64,000 nucleotides of DNA from Alkalihalobacterium chitinilyticum (GCF_029028005.1 NZ_JAOTPO010000002.1:62001-126000), one strand, 5' to 3'. Shown: positions 16,270 to 27,002, numbered from the stretch's first letter. The notes: generated from the letters alone by a model not told the origin. A program made the numbers and translations.

Positions 16270-17025
16270 ATGAATCGTATTGAATCAGCTAAAAACCCGA
16301 AAGTAAAACAATGGAAAAAGTTACATACAAAAAAAGGGCGCGATACCGATCATCAATTTTTGATTGAAGGAACGCATCTCATAGAAGAAGCTCGGAAATC
16401 TGGTATTGATCCTTTAGAATTGATCATTTCTGAAGAGTACGATGTTCCAAAAAACTGGTCGGATTGGCAAGTGCCCATTACATACGTTACGGATCGTGTC
16501 ATGATGGAGTTAAGTGAGACGAAATCTCCACAAGGAGTCATTGCAATCTGTCAGCAATTTGAACATCAACTTATTCCAAGTCAAGGCCGATACTTATTAA
16601 TAGACGCCGTTCAAGACCCAGGAAACGTTGGGACGATCATCCGCACGGCAGATGCTGCTGGTGTTGATGGAATTGTTTTAGGAGATGGATCAGTAGATCT
16701 TTATAATGGAAAAGTCATTCGTTCCACTCAAGGTTCCTTGTTTCATTTGCCGATTGTAAAAGGTAATTTGTTGGAGTGGATTGAAAAACTGAAGACATTG
16801 GATATTCCTGTTTACGGAACAGCTCTTGAAAATGGACAAGACTACAATGAAATAGAGTCACCATCTTCATTTGCTTTAATGGTTGGAAATGAAGGTGAAG
16901 GGGTTTCTAAAGAGCTTTTAAAAGAAACGGATGCTAATTTATATGTACCAATCTATGGCAAGGCGGAGTCGTTAAATGTGGCGATTGCTACGGCCATTTT
17001 ACTTTATGGATTGCGAAATAAATAA
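16270..17025 (+). CDS. ysgA: TrmH/SpoU-family RNA 2'-O-ribose methyltransferase YsgA
   Basis: A 251-residue SPOUT-class methyltransferase that uses SAM to methylate a ribose in rRNA or tRNA; the target is not known from sequence. An N-terminal substrate-binding domain (1-100) precedes the knotted catalytic domain with the three SpoU motifs: QDPGNVGTIIRTADAAG, LMVGNEGEGVS and YVPIYGKAESLNVAIA. ATG 16270 is preferred to 16240 as GAGGAG lies about six bases before it and the length then matches B. subtilis YsgA. It precedes pheST as in B. subtilis. Confidence 0.9.
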   Translation: MNRIESAKNPKVKQWKKLHTKKGRDTDHQFLIEGTHLIEEARKSGIDPLELIISEEYDVPKNWSDWQVPITYVTDRVMMELSETKSPQGVIAICQQFEHQLIPSQGRYLLIDAVQDPGNVGTIIRTADAAGVDGIVLGDGSVDLYNGKVIRSTQGSLFHLPIVKGNLLEWIEKLKTLDIPVYGTALENGQDYNEIESPSSFALMVGNEGEGVSKELLKETDANLYVPIYGKAESLNVAIATAILLYGLRNK

Positions 17026-17031
17026 ATGGAC

Positions 17032-17060
17032 TTGCACTGTGTGTCATTTTTTTCTATACT
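17032..17060 (+). promoter_or_regulatory. Sigma-A promoter of the pheST leader
   Basis: TTGCAC (17032-17037), 17-bp spacer, TATACT (17055-17060), starting seven bases after the ysgA stop. Confidence 0.75.
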
Positions 17061-17102
17061 TTAATAAGTTTGATATTACATATTCGAATATTGTCAAAAG
17101 CG

Positions 17103-17357
17103 TTGAAGGAGAGTAGTAGGCTGTCAATCACCATCTAGGGAGGAAATGTCTTAGACTGAAAGCATTTCTATGGATGAAACAGGTGAATTCACTCTTGAGC
17201 TAGCACCGGAACATAGGATGGTTAACTTGTCTTATTAAGGTGTTATCGGTTTAAACCGTTATCTAATGAAGTGAGCAGTAGATAATATCTATTGCTAATA
17301 AGGGTGGTACCACGAGCCATCGTCCCTTAATTTGGGGCGATGGCTCTATTTATTTTT
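17103..17357 (+). promoter_or_regulatory. T-box leader of pheS-pheT, phenylalanine specifier TTC
   Basis: T-box sequence AAGGGTGGTACCACGAG at 17300-17316 is followed by terminator stem GAGCCATCGTCCC / GGGGCGATGGCTC and a T-rich tail (17314-17357). In stem I, GGAGAGT-AGTA (from 17108) pairs with ACTCTT after GAATTCA, placing TTC (17188-17190), a Phe codon, in the specifier loop. Confidence 0.94.
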
Positions 17358-17401
17358 AGGTAACAATTGAAATTTGTTATTAAAAGAAGGAGGAAATATA
17401 A

Positions 17402-18436
17402 ATGAAAGATCGTTTAGAAGGTCTCAAAAATGAAGCGCTTGAAAAAGTAGTACAAGCTGACTCTTTAAAAGCTTTACAAGACATTCGTGTTGCATACTTA
17501 GGAAAGAAAGGTCCGATTACTGAAGTATTACGAGGAATGGGGCAGTTATCAGCTGAAGAACGCCCTCTCATCGGACAAATGGCTAATGATGTTCGTGCGG
17601 CGATTACTGAAAAACTAGAAGAAAAAGAAACGCAATTGGAGGCACAAGAAGTAGAGCGTAAATTAGCAGAGGAAAGTATTGATGTTACACTTCCAGGCCG
17701 ACCAGTGGTAAAAGGGGCTCGTCATCCGTTAACTGCGGTTGTTGAACATGTAGAAGATGTGTTTATTGGAATGGGATTTGAAGTCGCTGAAGGTCCTGAA
17801 GTAGAAACAGACTACTATAACTTTGAAGCGTTGAACTTACCGAAAGACCATCCAGCGCGTGATATGCAAGATTCTTTTTACATTACAAATGAACTTTTAT
17901 TACGTACACATACCTCTCCTGTACAAGCTCGTACGATGGAAAAGTACAAAGGACAAGGGCCGGTTAAAATCATATGCCCAGGAAAAGTATTTAGACGTGA
18001 TGACGATGATGCAACACACTCTCACCAATTCATGCAAATCGAAGGGCTTTACATCGATGGAAATGTACGTATGAGTGATTTGAAGGGGATGCTAGATACA
18101 TTTGCAAAACAATATTTCGGTGAAGACCGCACGATTCGTCTTCGACCGAGTTTCTTCCCGTTTACAGAGCCTTCAGTTGAAGTTGATGTCTCTTGTGGGA
18201 TTTGCGGTGGAAAAGGTTGTCGAGTTTGTAAGCAAACAGGCTGGATTGAAGTACTTGGAGCTGGGATGGTTCACCCGCGTGTACTTGAAATGGGTGGGTT
18301 TGATCCGAAGAAGTATAGCGGGTTTGCATTCGGTATGGGTGTGGAACGCCTGGCGATGTTAAAGTACGGTATTGATGATATTCGTCATTTCTATACAAAT
18401 GACTTACGTTTCTTAGAACAGTTTAAACAGGTATAA
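17402..18436 (+). CDS. pheS: Phenylalanine-tRNA ligase alpha subunit
   Basis: The 344-residue catalytic subunit of the alpha2-beta2 enzyme. An N-terminal coiled coil (1-90) binds tRNA; the class II core has motif 2 ([19 protein letters not shown]) and motif 3 ([18 protein letters not shown]). Ribosome site AGAAGGAGG. It is 14 bases before pheT and is controlled by the upstream T-box. Confidence 0.98.
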   Translation: MKDRLEGLKNEALEKVVQADSLKALQDIRVAYLGKKGPITEVLRGMGQLSAEERPLIGQMANDVRAAITEKLEEKETQLEAQEVERKLAEESIDVTLPGRPVVKGARHPLTAVVEHVEDVFIGMGFEVAEGPEVETDYYNFEALNLPKDHPARDMQDSFYITNELLLRTHTSPVQARTMEKYKGQGPVKIICPGKVFRRDDDDATHSHQFMQIEGLYIDGNVRMSDLKGMLDTFAKQYFGEDRTIRLRPSFFPFTEPSVEVDVSCGICGGKGCRVCKQTGWIEVLGAGMVHPRVLEMGGFDPKKYSGFAFGMGVERLAMLKYGIDDIRHFYTNDLRFLEQFKQV

Positions 18437-18450
18437 GAGGAGGAGAGAAT

Positions 18451-20877
18451 ATGTTAGTTTCTTATAAGTGGCTTCAAGAATATATCGATGTGGCTGATTT
18501 AACGCCGAAAGAAATAGCGGATAAGTTGACTAAAGGCGGTATTGAAGTAGACATCATTCATTCCCTGAAAAAAGGAATGAGCGGAGTGGTGGTTGGACAT
18601 GTAGTGGAATGTACTCAACACCCAAATGCAGATAAATTAAGAGTGTGTAAAGTAGATGTAGGTGCAGAAGAACACTTGCAAATTGTTTGTGGTGCAGCCA
18701 ATGTTGGTGCAGACCAGAAAGTAGCTGTAGCAACAGTAGGTGCTGTATTACCAGGGAACTTCAAAATTAAAAAAGCGAAACTTCGTGGCGAGTTATCACA
18801 AGGGATGATTTGTTCACTTCAAGAGTTAGGAATTGAAGGAAAATTAATTCCTAAAGAGTTTGCTGAAGGTATCTATAATTTTCCAGCAGATGTTGAACCT
18901 GGCCAAGATGCACTCGAAGTTCTTAATTTAACAGATGAAATTTTAGAATTAGATTTAACGCCCAATCGTTCAGACTGTTTAAGTATGCTAGGTGTTGCTT
19001 ATGAGATGGCTGCATTGTTAGGTCGCGAGGTAAAACACCCAACAATCACTGAAAGCTCAAGCAATGAAAAAGCATCTGACTATATATCGGTCAAAGTGGA
19101 AGCATCAGAAGACAACCCGTATTACGGCGCTAAAATTATTAAAAATGTAAAAATCGGACCATCCCCGTTATGGTTACAAAACCGTTTAACAGCTGCTGGA
19201 ATTCGTCCGATCAGTAATGTAGTCGATGTAACAAACTATGTCCTGATTGAATACGGTCAACCACTTCATGCTTTTGACTATGATCGTTTTGGATCAAAAG
19301 AAATAGTTGTTCGTCGTGCGCGTGACGGAGAAGAAATTGTGACATTGGATGATGAAACCCGAAAGCTAAGCGCTGATCATCTAGTCATTACAAACGGAAC
19401 AGAAGCAACGGCAGTAGCTGGTGTAATGGGTGGAGCAACTTCTGAAGTACAAAATGATACAACGACAATTCTATTAGAGTCAGCATATTTTAATAGCCAA
19501 ACGGTTCGCAAGGCTTCAAGAGATTTAGGTCTTCGCAGTGAATCAAGCATGCGCTATGAAAAAGGGGTTGACCCTAAACGAGTGCGTGAAGCAGCTGAAC
19601 GTGCAGCGCAACTCATAGCAGAGTTAGCAGGTGGAGAAGTTGCAGACGGCATTGTTGAAGTAGATACATTAAATATAGCGGAGCGAGAAGTAACGATTTC
19701 AACTGAACAAGTAAATCGACTTCTTGGAACGAGTTTAACAACTGAAGACATTGCAAAAATCTTTGACCGACTCCAATTTTCTTATGTACAAAATGGAGAA
19801 GTGTTCGATGTAACGGCACCTTCACGACGAAATGATATTTCGATTACAGAGGATTTAGTTGAGGAAGTCGCGAGGTTGTTCGGTTACGATCATATCCCAA
19901 CGACATTGCCAATTGGATTAACAACACCTGGGGGATTAACAGATTATCAAGCTGGTCGCAGAAAGGTCCGTCAGTCTCTAGAAGCAGCAGGCCTTTACCA
20001 AGCGATTACGTATTCTTTAACAACGCCTAAGAAAGCAACTGGTTTAAGCAATGAAAATGAACATTTAACACCGGTTAAACTTTCGATGCCGATGAGTGAG
20101 GATCGAAGTACGTTAAGAACGAGCTTAATTCCTCATTTATTAGATGTTATCAGCTACAATTTAAACCGCAAAGTTAACAATGTGGCGATCTATGAAGTAG
20201 GTTCCATCTTCCTATCAGAAGAAAAAGAAGTCACAAAGCAACCGACTGAAAAAGAAATGGTGGCAGGAGCCTTTACGGGAATTGCACATAGTCATTTATG
20301 GCAAGGTGAAAAGAAAGCAGTAGACTTTTTCGTAGCAAAAGGTGTAGTTGAAGCGCTAATTTCAGAGCTTGGTCTAAGTCACTTGATCGCTTTCGAACAA
20401 ACGAAAAAGCCTGGACTCCACCCTGGACGTACAGCTTCGATCGTACTCGACGGAAGTGAAGTTGGCTTTATCGGTCAAATTCATCCAACGTTACAAAAAG
20501 AACTAGACTTGAATGAGACATATGTGTTCCAAATCGATTTAGAGCAATTGCTCAACTACAAGCAAGACGATGTAGCTTACGAGCCAATTCCGCGCTACCC
20601 TTCCATCTCTCGTGATATTGCTCTCGTTGTGGATGAAGCGGTTCATGCAGGAAAAGTGCAACAAGTGATCGTCACTGCTGGCGGTCAATTATTAAAGAAT
20701 GTACAGTTGTTTGACCTATATCAAGGCGAGCATATGGAAGCGGGTAAAAAATCGCTAGCATTTTCACTTATGTATTTTGATCCAGAGCGCACGTTAACAG
20801 ATGAAGAAGTCAGCCAAGTTCATCAAAAGGTTTTAGATCAATTAAAAACAGAAATCGGAGCAGAGCTAAGAGCTTAA
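18451..20877 (+). CDS. pheT: Phenylalanine-tRNA ligase beta subunit
   Basis: An 808-residue subunit. Domain order: N-terminal fragment and EMAP-type tRNA-binding OB fold (about 40-155), B3/B4 editing domain (about 210-385), B5 (about 405-480), catalytic-like core (about 490-690) and the ferredoxin-fold anticodon-binding domain at the C-terminus ([14 protein letters not shown] onward). Length matches Bacillus PheT. It ends the T-box operon. Confidence 0.98.
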   Translation: MLVSYKWLQEYIDVADLTPKEIADKLTKGGIEVDIIHSLKKGMSGVVVGHVVECTQHPNADKLRVCKVDVGAEEHLQIVCGAANVGADQKVAVATVGAVLPGNFKIKKAKLRGELSQGMICSLQELGIEGKLIPKEFAEGIYNFPADVEPGQDALEVLNLTDEILELDLTPNRSDCLSMLGVAYEMAALLGREVKHPTITESSSNEKASDYISVKVEASEDNPYYGAKIIKNVKIGPSPLWLQNRLTAAGIRPISNVVDVTNYVLIEYGQPLHAFDYDRFGSKEIVVRRARDGEEIVTLDDETRKLSADHLVITNGTEATAVAGVMGGATSEVQNDTTTILLESAYFNSQTVRKASRDLGLRSESSMRYEKGVDPKRVREAAERAAQLIAELAGGEVADGIVEVDTLNIAEREVTISTEQVNRLLGTSLTTEDIAKIFDRLQFSYVQNGEVFDVTAPSRRNDISITEDLVEEVARLFGYDHIPTTLPIGLTTPGGLTDYQAGRRKVRQSLEAAGLYQAITYSLTTPKKATGLSNENEHLTPVKLSMPMSEDRSTLRTSLIPHLLDVISYNLNRKVNNVAIYEVGSIFLSEEKEVTKQPTEKEMVAGAFTGIAHSHLWQGEKKAVDFFVAKGVVEALISELGLSHLIAFEQTKKPGLHPGRTASIVLDGSEVGFIGQIHPTLQKELDLNETYVFQIDLEQLLNYKQDDVAYEPIPRYPSISRDIALVVDEAVHAGKVQQVIVTAGGQLLKNVQLFDLYQGEHMEAGKKSLAFSLMYFDPERTLTDEEVSQVHQKVLDQLKTEIGAELRA

Positions 20878-20885
20878 GCTCCTAA

Positions 20886-20925
20886 GAGAGGGCAGAGGAA
20901 CTGTTTATCGTTCCATCTGCTCTTT
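20886..20925 (+). terminator. Rho-independent terminator after pheT
   Basis: Stem AGAGGGCAGAGGAAC / GTTCCATCTGCTCT (one bulge) followed by TTTT. Confidence 0.85.
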
Positions 20926-20960
20926 TCTGCCTTTTGAATAGAGTAAGTATAAAATTCTAA

Positions 20961-21088
20961 GGTGTCTAGCTCCAGGCGCCATCCGCTCGAGGTCGCTTCG
21001 GGTCAGCAAACGTGTCTAAAAGGCGAGACACGTATTGCTGGCCCTCCAGCGCTTGTCGCCGATAAGCAGGCGCCTTGCGCTTTTCTTG
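20961..21088 (+). repeat. Dispersed intergenic repeat, type D, forward copy
   Basis: Starts GGTGTCTAGCTCCAGGCGCC and ends GGCGCCTTGCGCTTTTCTT. Its ends are complementary (CAGGCGCC / GGCGCCTTG), and the inside carries CGTGTCT...AGACACG. It matches 15292-15409 in reverse. In B. subtilis the ribonuclease HIII gene (rnhC) occupies this pheT-zapA interval; it is absent here. Confidence 0.82.
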
Positions 21089-21140
21089 TTAAAATAATTA
21101 GAAATTATCGTCAGAAATGACTAATAGGCTTGGCTTTATA

Positions 21141-21169
21141 TTTTCAACACCGGCGCTTCATGTTATGAT
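21141..21169 (+). promoter_or_regulatory. Promoter of zapA-cvpA
   Basis: TTTTCA (21141-21146), 17-bp spacer, TATGAT (21164-21169) with a TGT extended -10 element. Confidence 0.6.
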
Positions 21170-21243
21170 AGAACTTAGGATTTTTCAAATTGCTAATTAT
21201 GGAAGTAGTAAGAAGCCATAGATCGTGATAGGAGGCTTTTTGG

Positions 21244-21522
21244 GTGTCAGAGGAAAGAGAAACTGAACGAACTCGCACGACTGTATCAATATACGGCCAG
21301 CAATATACGATTGTTAGTGAAGAGGGAGCTGCACATGTTAAAGAGGTAGCTCAACATGTCGACCAAAAAATGAAAGAAATTCGCAAACGTAATACATTGT
21401 TAGATACAACTAGACTGGCAGTTTTAACTGCACTTAATGTCGCTGACGATTATGTGAAAATGACTAAAAGGCTAGAACAACTAGAAGCGAAATTAAAGGA
21501 AGAGGACAAAAAAGATGTTTAG
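21244..21522 (+). CDS. zapA: Cell division protein ZapA
   Basis: A 92-residue FtsZ-associated protein that stabilises the Z ring. It has the N-terminal beta segment (TVSIYGQQYTIVSEE) and a long C-terminal coiled coil (RLEQLEAKLKEEDKK). Start GTG 21244 with AGGAGG eight bases upstream. Its last eight bases overlap the start of cvpA. Confidence 0.93.
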   Translation: MSEERETERTRTTVSIYGQQYTIVSEEGAAHVKEVAQHVDQKMKEIRKRNTLLDTTRLAVLTALNVADDYVKMTKRLEQLEAKLKEEDKKDV

Positions 21523-22054
21523 TTTACTAATATTTTTTATATTAATTAGTAGTTTTTTCATTGGCTTAAAGAGGGGTTTCATCCTCCAACTGATCCATCT
21601 CGCAAGTTTTTTTGCGGCATTAATTGTAGCTTATCTCTATTACGGGGAACTAGCTTCATATATTCGCTTATGGATCCCGTATCCACAATTTTCGAGCGAT
21701 AGTGCATTTTCCATGTTTATCGAAGCATTTAATTTTGAAAGTGTATATTATTCAGGTATAGCTTTTGCCATACTGTTTTTCGGTACGAAAATCGCTTTGC
21801 ATATTATCGGTTCAATGCTAGATTTTGTTGCACATTTACCGATCTTAAGAACGATTAATGGCTGGCTTGGCGGCATTTTATGTTTCTTAGAAGCTTATTT
21901 AATTCTATTTATTGTTCTTCATGTTGCAGCGCTATTACCGGTTGAATTTGTTCAAGAACAGTTACAAAAATCCTCACTTGCACATCTGATCTTAGATTAT
22001 ACTCCATTTTTATCAAGTTGGATTAAGGAAATTTGGATTAATAATAAGTTGTAA
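21515..22054 (+). CDS. yshB: CvpA-family membrane protein (YshB)
   Basis: A 179-residue membrane protein of the CvpA family with four to five hydrophobic helices and the N-terminal GLKRGFILQLIH segment typical of the family. The family is linked to colicin V production in E. coli and more broadly to envelope stress; the function in Bacillus is not established. It overlaps zapA and so is translationally coupled to it. Confidence 0.88.
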   Translation: MFSLLIFFILISSFFIGLKRGFILQLIHLASFFAALIVAYLYYGELASYIRLWIPYPQFSSDSAFSMFIEAFNFESVYYSGIAFAILFFGTKIALHIIGSMLDFVAHLPILRTINGWLGGILCFLEAYLILFIVLHVAALLPVEFVQEQLQKSSLAHLILDYTPFLSSWIKEIWINNKL

Positions 22055-22180
22055 AAACTGGGCGTCGTAATAATGCTCAGTTTTTTATTTGATTTTTACA
22101 GACTATTATTTGTATGATCATTAAGATAGTAATTTTTAAAATAGATAACGGACACAATTTGGCTAATAAAAAATCCAAAT

Positions 22181-22281
22181 CAGACAATAAAAATGAAAAA
22201 CGGACAATAAAATTAGAATTTGGACAATAAAATTAGAAATCAGACAATAAACTAATCAAATCGGACAATAAAACCTTCAAA
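22181..22281 (+). repeat. Tandem array of five ~20-base units
   Basis: Units start at 22181, 22201, 22221, 22241 and 22262, each with the core GGACAATAAA (two copies have AGACAATAAA) followed by ten variable AT-rich bases. A diverged sixth core may lie at 22149. No spacers or cas genes are present, so it is not CRISPR. The array fills most of the cvpA-polX gap. Confidence 0.75.
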
Positions 22282-22286
22282 CGAGG

Positions 22287-22323
22287 CTCCATGATGGAGT
22301 TTTAGCAGAAATCTAAACTCCAT
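22287..22323 (+). promoter_or_regulatory. Mutually exclusive hairpins in the polX leader
   Basis: CTCCAT (22287-22292) can pair with ATGGAG (22294-22299), while the longer ATGGAGTTTTAG (22294-22305) can instead pair with CTAAACTCCAT (22313-22323). The second stem is longer. No T run follows, so any effect would be on RNA stability or translation of polX, whose ribosome site lies about 20 bases on. Confidence 0.35.
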
Positions 22324-22358
22324 AGTTATAAATAGAAATTATAGAGAGGACGAGGAAT

Positions 22359-24071
22359 GTGAATAAGAAAGAAGTCATTAAAGTACTCGAACTTATTGCG
22401 ATATATATGGAAATTAAAGGCGAGAACTCTTTTAAGGTTTCAGCGTACCGTAAAGCGGCTCAAGCGTTAGAAAGTGATGAACGAACATTAGCTGAAATTG
22501 AAGATCCTTCGAAATTGAAAGGGATCGGTAAAGGAACAAGTGAAGTAATCTTAGAGTTAAAAGAAAATGGTACTTCTTCCTTATTAGAAGAATTGCAAGC
22601 TGAGTTACCATCGGGCTTAATTCCATTATTAAAATTACCTGGATTAGGCGGTAAAAAAATTGGGAAGCTTTATCAAGAATTAAATGTAACGGATCTTGAA
22701 AGTTTGCGAGAAGCTTGCGAGTCGAAAAAAGTTCAAGTGCTGGCTGGATTCGGTAAGAAGACAGAAGAAAAAATTCTCGTTGCGATTGAAGAAGTGGAAA
22801 AGCGTCCTGAGCGGTTTCCGATCGCTTATGTTCTTCCAATTGCAGTTGAAATTGAAAAGCAGTTAGAGCAATTCGATCATATTGAACGGTACTCAAGAGC
22901 AGGCAGCTTGCGAAGATTAAGGGAGACTGTAAAAGATCTTGATTTTATCATCAGCACGAACGACCCTGAGAAAGTAAAAGAACAGCTGTTAAGCCTTCCA
23001 CGCATTGTTAACGTAATTGCGGCTGGAAACACGAAAGTATCAGTCGAGTTAGGATACGACTATCCTGTGGGAGTTGACTTTCGTCTAGTAAAACCTCATG
23101 AGTTTGCAACGACACTTCATCATTTCACAGGTTCTAAAGACCATAATGTGAAAATGAGACAGTTAGCGAAAGAACGAGGCGAGAAAATCAGCGAGTATGG
23201 AGTTGAGAATGTAGAAACAGGTGAAGTAAAGACGTTTGAAACCGAAGAACAGTTTTTCAAACATTTTAACCTTTGCTTTATCCCGCCGGAAGCTCGTGAA
23301 GATCAAGGAGAAGTAGAAACATCGAGGGAGACCTTAGATCTTATTGATCTAAAAGATATTCAATCTGATTTACACATGCATACAACATGGAGTGACGGGG
23401 CTTACTCTATTAAAGAGATGGCTGAAGCCGCTCGGGCCAAAGGATATTCGTACATTGCGATTACTGATCATTCGCAGTATTTAAAAGTAGCCAACGGTTT
23501 AACAGAAGAACGTCTAATAGAACAAATGAAAGAAATTAAACGAGTAAATGAAGAATACGATGATTTTAAAATCTTTACAGGTATAGAGATGGATATATTA
23601 CCGAATAGTACACTAGATTTCTCAGATGAATTATTAGAGCAAGTTGATTTTGTTATCGGCTCCATCCACTCTTCCTTTTCACAAGACCGAGAAACGATTA
23701 TGAAACGATTAACGACTGCATTACGTAACAACCATGTAGACTTAATCGCTCATCCAACGGGTCGCTTAATCGGACGACGCAGTGGATATGATGTAGATAT
23801 CGAAATGCTCATTCAATTAGCGAAAGAAACGGACACAGCCCTCGAGCTAAACGCAAACCCGCATCGACTTGACCTGTCAGCTGAGTGGCTCAAAAAAGCA
23901 CAAGATGCAGGGGTCAAACTGTCTATTAACACCGATGCTCACCATTCGGATCATTTTGATTTTATGGAAATTGGTGTAGGTGTTGCAAGAAAAGGAATGA
24001 TAAAAAAGGAAACGGTTATTAATACGTTCACGAGAGAAGAGTTTGAGCGATTTATTAACCGACATCACTAA
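22359..24071 (+). CDS. polX: DNA polymerase/3'-5' exonuclease PolX
   Basis: A 570-residue family X DNA polymerase fused to a PHP phosphoesterase, used in base-excision repair. Order: helix-hairpin-helix region (about 48-140), polymerase palm with GSLRR (182-186) and catalytic D193, D195 and D240, then the PHP domain from 336 with H339, H341 and the further metal ligands in TDHS, GIEMD and AHPTG. Start GTG 22359 with AGAGAGGA upstream. It precedes mutS2 as in B. subtilis. Confidence 0.95.
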   Translation: MNKKEVIKVLELIAIYMEIKGENSFKVSAYRKAAQALESDERTLAEIEDPSKLKGIGKGTSEVILELKENGTSSLLEELQAELPSGLIPLLKLPGLGGKKIGKLYQELNVTDLESLREACESKKVQVLAGFGKKTEEKILVAIEEVEKRPERFPIAYVLPIAVEIEKQLEQFDHIERYSRAGSLRRLRETVKDLDFIISTNDPEKVKEQLLSLPRIVNVIAAGNTKVSVELGYDYPVGVDFRLVKPHEFATTLHHFTGSKDHNVKMRQLAKERGEKISEYGVENVETGEVKTFETEEQFFKHFNLCFIPPEAREDQGEVETSRETLDLIDLKDIQSDLHMHTTWSDGAYSIKEMAEAARAKGYSYIAITDHSQYLKVANGLTEERLIEQMKEIKRVNEEYDDFKIFTGIEMDILPNSTLDFSDELLEQVDFVIGSIHSSFSQDRETIMKRLTTALRNNHVDLIAHPTGRLIGRRSGYDVDIEMLIQLAKETDTALELNANPHRLDLSAEWLKKAQDAGVKLSINTDAHHSDHFDFMEIGVGVARKGMIKKETVINTFTREEFERFINRHH

Positions 24072-24104
24072 TACGTATAGTGAACTAGAAGGGAGCAATT
24101 GCTC

Positions 24105-26465
24105 GTGCAAGAAAGAATTATTAGAGTTTTAGAATATGAAAAAATGAAGAAACAACTTATAGAACACGTTTCTTCATCATTAGGAAGATCGAAAGTAGAG
24201 CAGTTAATACCATCTACTTCGATTGAAGAAATCTCGCAAAGACAAAATGAAACATTTGAAGGAACAAAGGTTTTACGTTTGAAAGGACAAGCTCCTTTAG
24301 GTGGTATATTTGATATAAGAGCAAGTGTGAAAAGAGCAGGGATAGGCGGTTCATTATCCCCATCCGAGCTTATTGAAATCAGTAGCACGATATATGGCGG
24401 GCGCAGATTTAAGCACTTTATAGAAGACTTAGCGGAAGATGGAGTTGAAATTCCGTTATTACAACAGTTGGCAGAAAATATCGTTCCGTTAACTGATCTT
24501 GAACGAGCCATTAAACAATGTATTGATGACTATGGTGTAGTGTTAGACTCAGCGAGCTCCGCTTTACGAACGATCCGCCATCAAATTCGCAGCTTTGAAT
24601 CGGGGATCCGTTCGAAGTTAGAAAATATCATCCGCTCTTCGTCGACGCAAAAAATGTTATCAGATGCCTTGATTACGATTCGTAATGACCGCTTTGTTGT
24701 CCCTGTAAAACAAGAGTACCGCGGATCCTTTGGTGGAATTGTTCACGATCAATCTGCATCAGGAGCGACATTATTCATTGAGCCCCAAGCTGTCGTTACA
24801 ATGAATAATCAACTAAGGGAAGCGAAGGCAAAAGAAACGAAAGAAGTAGAACGTATTCTAGCTGAACTATCAGCTCATGTTGGTGAACATACCGACGAAT
24901 TACTTGTGTATGTCGATATTTTAGGAGACGTTGATTTTATTTTTGCTAAAGCTCACTATAGTAAACGTCTTAAAGCTGTTCAGCCTAAGTTAAATACGGA
25001 CGGACAAGTACAGCTGTTTCAAGCAAGACATCCACTCATTGCGGATGAAGAAGTTGTACCAATTGATGTGGAGCTAGGAAAAACCTTTTCTTCTTTGATT
25101 ATTACGGGGCCGAATACGGGCGGAAAAACAGTTACATTGAAAACGATTGGTTTACTAACTCTGATGGCGCAATCCGGTTTGCACATACCAGCAGAAGAAG
25201 GGTCAGAAACGGCAGTGTTCCAAACCGTATTTGCAGATATCGGCGATGAACAATCGATCGAACAAAGCTTAAGTACGTTTTCTTCTCATATGGTCAATAT
25301 TGTTGATATCTTAAAGAAGGTCGATCATGAAAGCCTCGTCTTATTTGATGAGCTTGGAGCTGGAACTGATCCGACTGAAGGGGCTGCCCTAGCGATTGCT
25401 ATTTTAGACCATGTGTATCGTTGTGGTGCGAGAGTTGTTGCTACCACCCACTATAGCGAATTGAAAGGGTACGCTTATAATCGTGAAGGCGCAATGAACG
25501 CCAGCGTGGAATTTGATGTTGAAACACTACGTCCGACATATCGCTTATTAATCGGTGTGCCCGGCCGAAGTAATGCGTTTGCGATTTCAAGAAGACTAGG
25601 TCTATCAGAAGAAATTATTGATTTGGCTAAAGCACAAATTAATACGGAAAACAGTCAGATTGAAAACATGATTGCTTCGCTTGAGGAGAGTAAAAAGTCT
25701 TCACGAGCTGAATGGGAAGAAACCATTAAGCTTAGGGAAGAAGCTGAAAAATTACGAAATGACCTCATTGAGAAGCTAGAGTTGCTAGAAGATGAAAAAG
25801 ATCAAGTGATGGCTGAAGCTGAGAAGAAAGCAGAAGATGCTGTAAGTAAAGCACGTCAAGAAGCAGAAGGAGTCATAAAAGATCTTCGTAGACTGCAAAA
25901 AGATGCAAATGTAATAAAAGAACATCAGCTCATTGAAGCGAAAAAGAGATTAGAAGAAGCAACGCCTTCATTAAAAAATAAGAAGAAGCAACAAAAGATA
26001 AAGAAAGCAGCGAAACGCCAAGAATTAAAGCCTGGAGATGAAGTTAAAGTCATTAGTTTCGGGCAAAAAGGCCATATCGTTGAAAAAGTGAATGAAAAAG
26101 AGTACCAAGTACAACTAGGCATCATGAAAATGAAAGTGCACATCGACGATATTCAATATTTAGATCGTCCAAAGCCTGTTGAAACGAAACCATTAGCGAC
26201 TGTAAAAGGAAATGACCATCATGTAAAGCCTGAACTCGACTTAAGAGGACAAAGGTATGAAGAAGCGTTAATAAAACTAGAAAAATACCTCGATGATGCC
26301 CTGCTTGCTGGATATCATCAAGTTTCAATTATTCACGGGAAAGGTACGATGGCTCTTCGAAAAGGAGTTAAAGAATATCTAAAAAAACACCGGCATGTTA
26401 AATCCTCACGAGATGGAGGCATGAATGAAGGTGGTCTCGGAAATACAGTTGTTGAATTTAAGTAG
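24105..26465 (+). CDS. mutS2: Endonuclease MutS2 / ribosome collision rescue factor
   Basis: A 786-residue MutS paralogue with Walker [10 protein letters not shown] (334-342), Walker [14 protein letters not shown], a long coiled region, a KOW-like segment and a C-terminal Smr domain (711-786: [12 protein letters not shown]...[13 protein letters not shown]). The family suppresses homologous recombination, and the B. subtilis protein has been shown to act on collided ribosomes. GTG 24105 ([15 protein letters not shown]) fits the B. subtilis N-terminus and has AAGGGAG nine bases upstream; TTG 24099 is too close. The palindrome GAGCAATTGCTC lies between ribosome site and start. Confidence 0.94.
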   Translation: MQERIIRVLEYEKMKKQLIEHVSSSLGRSKVEQLIPSTSIEEISQRQNETFEGTKVLRLKGQAPLGGIFDIRASVKRAGIGGSLSPSELIEISSTIYGGRRFKHFIEDLAEDGVEIPLLQQLAENIVPLTDLERAIKQCIDDYGVVLDSASSALRTIRHQIRSFESGIRSKLENIIRSSSTQKMLSDALITIRNDRFVVPVKQEYRGSFGGIVHDQSASGATLFIEPQAVVTMNNQLREAKAKETKEVERILAELSAHVGEHTDELLVYVDILGDVDFIFAKAHYSKRLKAVQPKLNTDGQVQLFQARHPLIADEEVVPIDVELGKTFSSLIITGPNTGGKTVTLKTIGLLTLMAQSGLHIPAEEGSETAVFQTVFADIGDEQSIEQSLSTFSSHMVNIVDILKKVDHESLVLFDELGAGTDPTEGAALAIAILDHVYRCGARVVATTHYSELKGYAYNREGAMNASVEFDVETLRPTYRLLIGVPGRSNAFAISRRLGLSEEIIDLAKAQINTENSQIENMIASLEESKKSSRAEWEETIKLREEAEKLRNDLIEKLELLEDEKDQVMAEAEKKAEDAVSKARQEAEGVIKDLRRLQKDANVIKEHQLIEAKKRLEEATPSLKNKKKQQKIKKAAKRQELKPGDEVKVISFGQKGHIVEKVNEKEYQVQLGIMKMKVHIDDIQYLDRPKPVETKPLATVKGNDHHVKPELDLRGQRYEEALIKLEKYLDDALLAGYHQVSIIHGKGTMALRKGVKEYLKKHRHVKSSRDGGMNEGGLGNTVVEFK

Positions 26466-26484
26466 ATAAAAGGCGGTTATAGCA

Positions 26485-26898
26485 ATGGGGAATCTATTTG
26501 AAAATGTTTATATTCAAACCGCAGCTTACTACAGTGTATCCGTACTTGCAATTATTGTGTTTTTAGCGGTGTTTGAAATCGTAACGAAATATAACAATTG
26601 GGAGGAAATTAAGAAGGGGAATATCGCGGTCGCTTTGGCAACCGGAGGGAAAATATTTGGTGTGGCTAATATTTTTCGGTATTCAATCCTTCATAACGAT
26701 TCATTACTAGAAATGCTCGGTTGGGGAGTTGTTGGATTCATTTTACTATTATTGTGTTATTTCATGTTTGAATTTTTAACACCAAGTTTTAAGGTAGATG
26801 ATGAAATTGCTAATGATAACCGTGCTGTAGGTTTTATTGCGATGACCATTTCAATAGCTCTTTCTTATATCATTGGTGCTAGTATTATGTCTGCGTAA
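26485..26898 (+). CDS. yshE: DUF350 membrane protein YshE
   Basis: A 137-residue membrane protein with four hydrophobic segments (about 13-33, 47-65, 75-96, 112-135), two of them in the repeated IAVALATGGKIFG / RAVGFIAMTISIA pattern of DUF350. Function unknown. It lies 19 bases after mutS2 in the same order as in B. subtilis. Confidence 0.85.
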   Translation: MGNLFENVYIQTAAYYSVSVLAIIVFLAVFEIVTKYNNWEEIKKGNIAVALATGGKIFGVANIFRYSILHNDSLLEMLGWGVVGFILLLLCYFMFEFLTPSFKVDDEIANDNRAVGFIAMTISIALSYIIGASIMSA

Positions 26899-26918
26899 TT
26901 GGAGTAGGAGGAAAAGAA

Positions 26919-27002
26919 TTGGAAACACTTTGGAAAGTACTTTATATTTTATGTGGAGTATTTATACTAATAGGAGTTATTTTTATGGCGTTTAACTTAT
27001 AG
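26919..27002 (+). CDS. Candidate 27-residue single-pass membrane peptide
   Basis: Start TTG 26919 is preceded by AGGAGG with an eight-base gap. The product is short and almost entirely one hydrophobic helix (VLYILCGVFILIGVIFMAF). It ends about 30 bases before a terminator and follows yshE by 20 bases, so it would be the last gene of that transcript. I do not recognise it. Ribosome site and position support it; homologues would be needed to be sure. Confidence 0.48.
   Translation: METLWKVLYILCGVFILIGVIFMAFNL

Noticed and set aside
22181-22281. Possible CRISPR array
   Set aside because: Units are contiguous with a 20-base period, with no unique spacers of constant length and no cas genes.
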